Shown here piece by piece: positions 46,956 to 55,092 of a stretch of DNA of 55,092 nucleotides. Numbering within the stretch: position 1 is the first letter of the stretch; every line of letters begins with the position of its first letter. The DNA comes from Chromera velia (taxonomy: Eukaryota; Sar; Chromeraceae): NCBI GenBank assembly GCA_018398765.1, contig JAHBMJ010000145.1, positions 1 to 55,092 of the forward strand, read 5' to 3'. A program made the position numbers and the translations under genes. The notes under the pieces are model-generated. The model worked only from the letters and a program-made list of their open reading frames with translations, was not told the DNA's origin and made no database searches.

Positions 46956-48248
46956 TTACCTTCCGACAAGATAAAGCCCCGCCCACGTTCTGAACCAGGC
47001 CCCGTAGTCATCGAAGAATGACATGGAGGCGCAGAGTCGCGGGTTCATCTCCATGACCATGGGCTTATCCAGGTCGCTCTTCTTGTACTTGATGTCGAAG
47101 CAGCCCAACCCCCGGTAGTGCACTTTCCTCAACAGCTTTTCGAAATTTGCAATCATCGCGGGGGGGATGGAATCGTGCTCTAGTGTGGACCTCTTACGCT
47201 CAGGTTTGTGGTGCGCGACCGCATTTTCGGTATTGTACTCATCTCTGGTAATCTTCATCTGAAGAAAACCCCCATGATCGTCTGAGTAAACGAAATGGAA
47301 ACTGTCCTCGTACTTGGACATCACCCACTCCTGTAGGGTGAAATCAGAGGGGTTCAGAAATGTGTACGAGCCAGTGCCGTACTCGATCGGTCTGTTGAAG
47401 AAGTCGAGCAGTTGCTCCTCGCTGTCTACTTTCTTGTACAACTTTTCTTTATGTGCCCCCCCCATCCCATTCGCGGGCTTGACCATGATGGGATAGCTCA
47501 CCGCACTTCGTCCTGCTTCGTTGAGGGTGCACCTGTCGGGTACCGCATCTGGGGTGTCCGTATTAGACATCTGATTACAGGAGAGGAGGCTATCGGGGTC
47601 GTAGTTTGGAATGGTGTAGTCTTCCAGACCGGTCTCCTTCAGTGTCTGTTGGAAGTGTTCTTTGTCTACGACGCGGACGAGGTCGGCCTCGTTTTCCATT
47701 CCCTGCGATGTCATGAGAACTGACAGCGGCCAGCCTTTGGCTTTCAACTGAACCATGGGCTCAATTCTCCACTCGGCCATACCGAAGGTTACCAGGTCAA
47801 TCTGCTTCTCTTTGATGAAGGCATCAAGCTTTACAAGTGCCTCAGACGAAACAGCAGGACCAAGGTTCAGCAAGGCATCCTTGACCTCTTCGTCTGCAAT
47901 ATCGTCAGATGTTGTCAGCTGGATGTTTGCTGCCTTGAACTTCTCCTCCCCCCCCAGGTCCTGCCCGTACCACTTCTGTGCTGCGAGGACGGAGATCGGA
48001 GCGGGCAAGATCGGAGCGGGCGGGGTGGTGGACCCGCGCAATGCCTGAGGTCCATTCTTTTGTCCGTTCTTTTGAGAAATCACCCAGACAACGAAAATAG
48101 AGCACAAAACTGCCAGGGTGACGTAAAGCGCCCAGACAGGAAGCGAAAGTTTAACGCAGCATGTTTTCCGTAGACACCCTTCCTTGCCTTGAGGCTGGAC
48201 GATTGGAGTCTCAGAGTTCAACGGTACCACCTGTGCGGAGTCTGACAT
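46956..48248 (-). CDS. Membrane-anchored ATP-grasp domain protein, single exon
   Basis: A 430-residue intronless gene. A short Cys-containing cytosolic head (GCLRKTCCVKL) precedes one membrane helix at about 36-58 (LPVWALYVTLAVLCSIFVVWVI) and a Pro-rich stalk, then a lumenal or extracytoplasmic domain. That domain shows ATP-grasp hallmarks: the nucleotide-binding lysine loop in SYPIMVKPANGMGGAH, a hydrophobic strand with Glu (FTLQEWVM), GLGCFDIKYKK, and the metal-binding end MVMEMNPRLCASM. ATP-grasp enzymes ligate a carboxylate to an amine or thiol through an acyl-phosphate; the substrate here cannot be told. Topology as a type II membrane protein is inferred. The ATG at 48248 is the first in frame. 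High confidence in the fold, low in the reaction. Confidence 0.8.
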   Translation of the reverse strand: MSDSAQVVPLNSETPIVQPQGKEGCLRKTCCVKLSLPVWALYVTLAVLCSIFVVWVISQKNGQKNGPQALRGSTTPPAPILPAPISVLAAQKWYGQDLGGEEKFKAANIQLTTSDDIADEEVKDALLNLGPAVSSEALVKLDAFIKEKQIDLVTFGMAEWRIEPMVQLKAKGWPLSVLMTSQGMENEADLVRVVDKEHFQQTLKETGLEDYTIPNYDPDSLLSCNQMSNTDTPDAVPDRCTLNEAGRSAVSYPIMVKPANGMGGAHKEKLYKKVDSEEQLLDFFNRPIEYGTGSYTFLNPSDFTLQEWVMSKYEDSFHFVYSDDHGGFLQMKITRDEYNTENAVAHHKPERKRSTLEHDSIPPAMIANFEKLLRKVHYRGLGCFDIKYKKSDLDKPMVMEMNPRLCASMSFFDDYGAWFRTWAGLYLVGR

Positions 48249-49701
48249 GTTGGCTCAACTGATTCGGGTCTCAACAATTAACGCTCAACAAGCTTTCGAT
48301 GAATTCTCGCGACAAATGCTCTTTGAAGTAACGCTGTGTGCATGCGTGTCTGACTCGGAGCTGCTCTCTGTATATACTTGGCTGTGCGCGTACGTGAAGC
48401 ATATCATACGTATCAGCATACGTCTACTAGCCAGTCTGTTGCAATGATCGGCGTTGTAGTAGCGGCTCTCCAGATACGACTGACCGCAAAGGTCAGTACG
48501 TAGACGACTGACCTTCATTCCCCTCCCCCCCGCAACGCAAATTGCAACAGCCCCTATAGCTGCATGCAAGCAACAGCCTGCATGCATGCAACAGTCACGC
48601 ATGTGGATGTGACCTCCGGGCCCCGGCTGCGGCCGCGGGGCCGACCGCGGGCATGGTGCATCCACGCTGATTCCACAGTATTATCCACTGTTCAGAAAAT
48701 GCAATAAAGTTCATCATCGAACCTGGCCTTACCCAGATATGAGTACGGCTTAGCTCTTTCGATTACTTTGAATGTTTTTTTTTTTTTTATGGAGTGAAAT
48801 TTTAATCTATGTATGGTCTTTTTGTTTGTGTTCATACGTGTATGATTTTTCAATATTAATTGTTCTCTATATTTCTTATAATTTATCACAGGCTTATACA
48901 ATCTATGTCGGAATCCAGAATCTACAAAGACCAAAGCTTGGGAAACTGTTTTTAAAAAATGTAGCATAATATACGGCGTTTGATTATATTTGATTTTAAT
49001 ATTCAAATTGATAACAATAAGATTGCAAGGAACTGGCCTGCTTCGCACGTTGCTACCAAGCTTTATAAAGCTGTAGGCACCTCTTTATAAGCCAATCACA
49101 ATGGCATATGATACTGATAACCATGATAAATGCATTACATTATACGCCATCGTCCGAGCTGCCAAATTTAAAGCACTGCTCATTAATTGTTATAATTAAG
49201 CCGTAACACAGCTACCAACACAGAATATATCAAATTACATACATAATACGTCTACATACGTGATCGTACGCGGCTTACTAGATGCTTAGTAAGTTAACTT
49301 AGAACTTAATCAAGACCTAGATCAAGACACGCTATCAAAAACATTTAAAAACCCTAAATAAACTAGCCGGAATATTGTTTTCAAGCTAGTTTTGAAGACA
49401 TTGCGCTCGCGATCAACCTGATTTATCTGGCAGGCTTTTGGCAGTGTGCTTCTAGGCTTGCTCACATGGAACATATTGCAAACCAAAAATATTCCAAGAA
49501 AGTCTCTGGGAAAGTCCCGATAAGCGTCCCTCTGCGTGGACCCACTCTCGTCACCGTCTCTCGTGAAGACATCTAGGGAAACATCCTCAGACCGGCCAAG
49601 GGAAACGTTGACTATTACTAAACAGCTGAGAACGGAAGCTCAATCGCTTCAAATACTTCCACCAGTGGCTCCATCAGTCTGACAGTCAAACAATCAGTCC
49701 C
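48249..49701. other. Upstream region of the ATP-grasp gene and an AT-rich island
   Basis: 48249-48690 is the likely promoter, with a GC-rich patch containing GCGGCCGCGGGGCC at about 48630 and TGCATGC words. 48690-49420 is AT-rich. 49420-49701 is the 3' flank of the peptidase gene. No gene supported. Confidence 0.5.
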
Positions 49702-53930
<4,229 letters not shown>

Positions 53931-54785
53931 CTGCGGAGAGCTAGCCGTGGGAACGAGACCGATGCACGATCTGACGGGCAAAGGAGCCAAGAAAGAGCGG
54001 CCTGCCTCAGTGTAAAGGAAGGCAGACGTCAGGTGAGGCACACAGCATCGGTGCATTACATTCACGGTGAGGTTCTTACAAGCAGTGTGTACACATTGTC
54101 AGGTCGAATTAAAGCGGAGATTTAAGCGGAGACGGGACGTGCAGATCACTGCATCAGGCTGCATGTGTTCGAAAATTATATACATATAGGAATAAACAGT
54201 CTGATGCCGCGCCAGAGGGGCCCCGGCATGCCCCGGGCGGCCAGCTATTTGCGTACGATACCGATACGTGCATGCATGCATGAACACACACCGATACATT
54301 TGACTATACGTGGACCATGCAGGGAAGGTCTGACACACGGATCTCACCCGAAAAAAGTGTGTATCCCGATCCAAATTATCTCCTCTGAACCACAGTGGAG
54401 GGCAGCTCTGCAGAGGAAGGGCCCCCGGAACAAAAAATTCTGCATTACTTTCGGCCCGAGGATCGATAATCGATGCAAATCCCTGCAATTATCATAAGGA
54501 GTCTGATCGACCCAACCGTCGAAGCAAAGGAGATCAACAACAGAGTTCCAACGGAGTCCTCCCAGGACATCCTCCGACCACATGTTTGAAGTGCCCAGCT
54601 GTTTTTTCATCTTTCGATCTTTTTGAAACGATCAAAAACGAATATTAATTTAACAACGACTGTTCAGCTTGTCACCGAGAAGAACACTCTGTCAAGTCGA
54701 AGTCGTGCCCTCCTTTCCAAGGACGGTCAATCGAAAAACGAGATTCTCCTCTACAAGCACCTTCCTGCACACCCAGTGACACAAA
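53931..54785. promoter_or_regulatory. Divergent region between the peptidase and the MORN gene
   Basis: About 855 bases between divergent starts. It includes a GC-rich GGGGCCCCGGCATGCCCCGGGCGG patch near 54215-54240 and CATGCATGCATG near 54271. The frames here have no recognised domain. Part could be 5' UTR or an upstream exon of the peptidase gene. Confidence 0.4.
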
Positions 54786-55092
54786 ATGGAGGCCGGCAAC
54801 GCTTATCACGGGCAGATCCGCGACGGTCTGTTCCACGGGAAGGGAACTCTCATCTACGCAGGAAACGAAAAGTATGAGGGAGAGTTTTCCTTCGGAAAGA
54901 GAGAGGGACACGGGCGATTCACCTACGCAGACGGCGCCGTGTATGAGGGGCAGTGGGTGGACGACCGCATCCACGGCCAGGGAGTCGCACAGTTCGCCTC
55001 TGGAAACAGATACGATGGACAGTGGGAGAACGGCCGCATCAACGGCTATGGAAAGCTCTCGTACTCGAACGGCGACGAGTATGAGGGCGAGT
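54786..55092 (+). CDS. MORN-repeat protein, 5' part, runs off the window
   Basis: Starts at ATG 54786 (MEAGNAYHGQIRDGLFHG) and stays open to the window edge, about 102 residues. Consecutive MORN units of about 23 residues are visible: YHGQIRDGLFHGKGTLIYAG, YEGEFSFGKREGHGRFTYAD, YEGQWVDDRIHGQGVAQFAS and YDGQWENGRINGYGKLSYSN, then YEGE at the edge. MORN repeats form elongated beta-hairpin arrays that act as scaffolds; in alveolates they often serve at membranes, the basal complex or cilia. The C-terminal domain is outside the window, so a fusion to a kinase or another domain cannot be excluded. Confidence 0.92.
   Translation, partial: MEAGNAYHGQIRDGLFHGKGTLIYAGNEKYEGEFSFGKREGHGRFTYADGAVYEGQWVDDRIHGQGVAQFASGNRYDGQWENGRINGYGKLSYSNGDEYEGE

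Overview
The window is nuclear DNA of a microbial eukaryote. Almost every gene is split by spliceosomal introns, reading frames join across GT-AG junctions with matching phases, introns are full of tetranucleotide microsatellites, and at least one protein (28527-31719) starts with a signal peptide followed by a transit-peptide-like stretch (cleavage region ending CFVAPP), the bipartite presequence used for complex, secondary plastids. With the MORN protein, the hybrid sensor kinase and many TGCATGC words this fits a photosynthetic alveolate such as a chromerid (Chromera/Vitrella type). That assignment is inference; a stramenopile or another alga with a complex plastid is not excluded.

Layout: SUMO (179-460, -) is divergent from ornithine carbamoyltransferase (1122-3067, +, 2 exons). 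A very long membrane hybrid histidine kinase gene reads right to left (19126 to 5578, roughly 20 exons, many in microsatellite-rich introns). Just upstream on the same strand lies an unrecognised multi-exon gene with an ankyrin-like first exon and membrane segments (about 21914-20232), which could even be the 5' part of the kinase gene. After a gene-poor, microsatellite-rich stretch come a single-exon F-box/ankyrin-like protein (27922-25823, -), a plastid-targeted LPA1/REP27-like protein (28527-31719, +, 6 exons), a small coiled-coil protein (34010-33212, -, 4 exons), an unrecognised membrane protein with a signal peptide (35020-38988, +, about 10 exons), a phospholipid scramblase (40098-45292, +, 11 exons), a membrane-anchored ATP-grasp protein (48248-46956, -, 1 exon), an S9 prolyl-oligopeptidase-family serine peptidase (53930-49702, -, 8 exons), and the start of a MORN-repeat protein (54786 onward, +).

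Four gene pairs are divergent and share short, base-balanced intergenic regions (SUMO/OTC, ankyrin/LPA1-like, coiled-coil/membrane protein, peptidase/MORN). AT-rich islands of 0.3-1.1 kb lie mainly at gene 3' ends. Splice signals are unusual: GTCAGT is the commonest donor, and acceptors are mostly TGCAG, often inside CATGCAG. Standout items are the split receiver domain of the kinase, a 60-bp tandem duplication in the scramblase that copies a splice donor, and the donor/acceptor word usage. I found no rRNA, CRISPR array or convincing tRNA. No transcript data were available, so exon boundaries rest on reading frame, phase and family alignment from memory.
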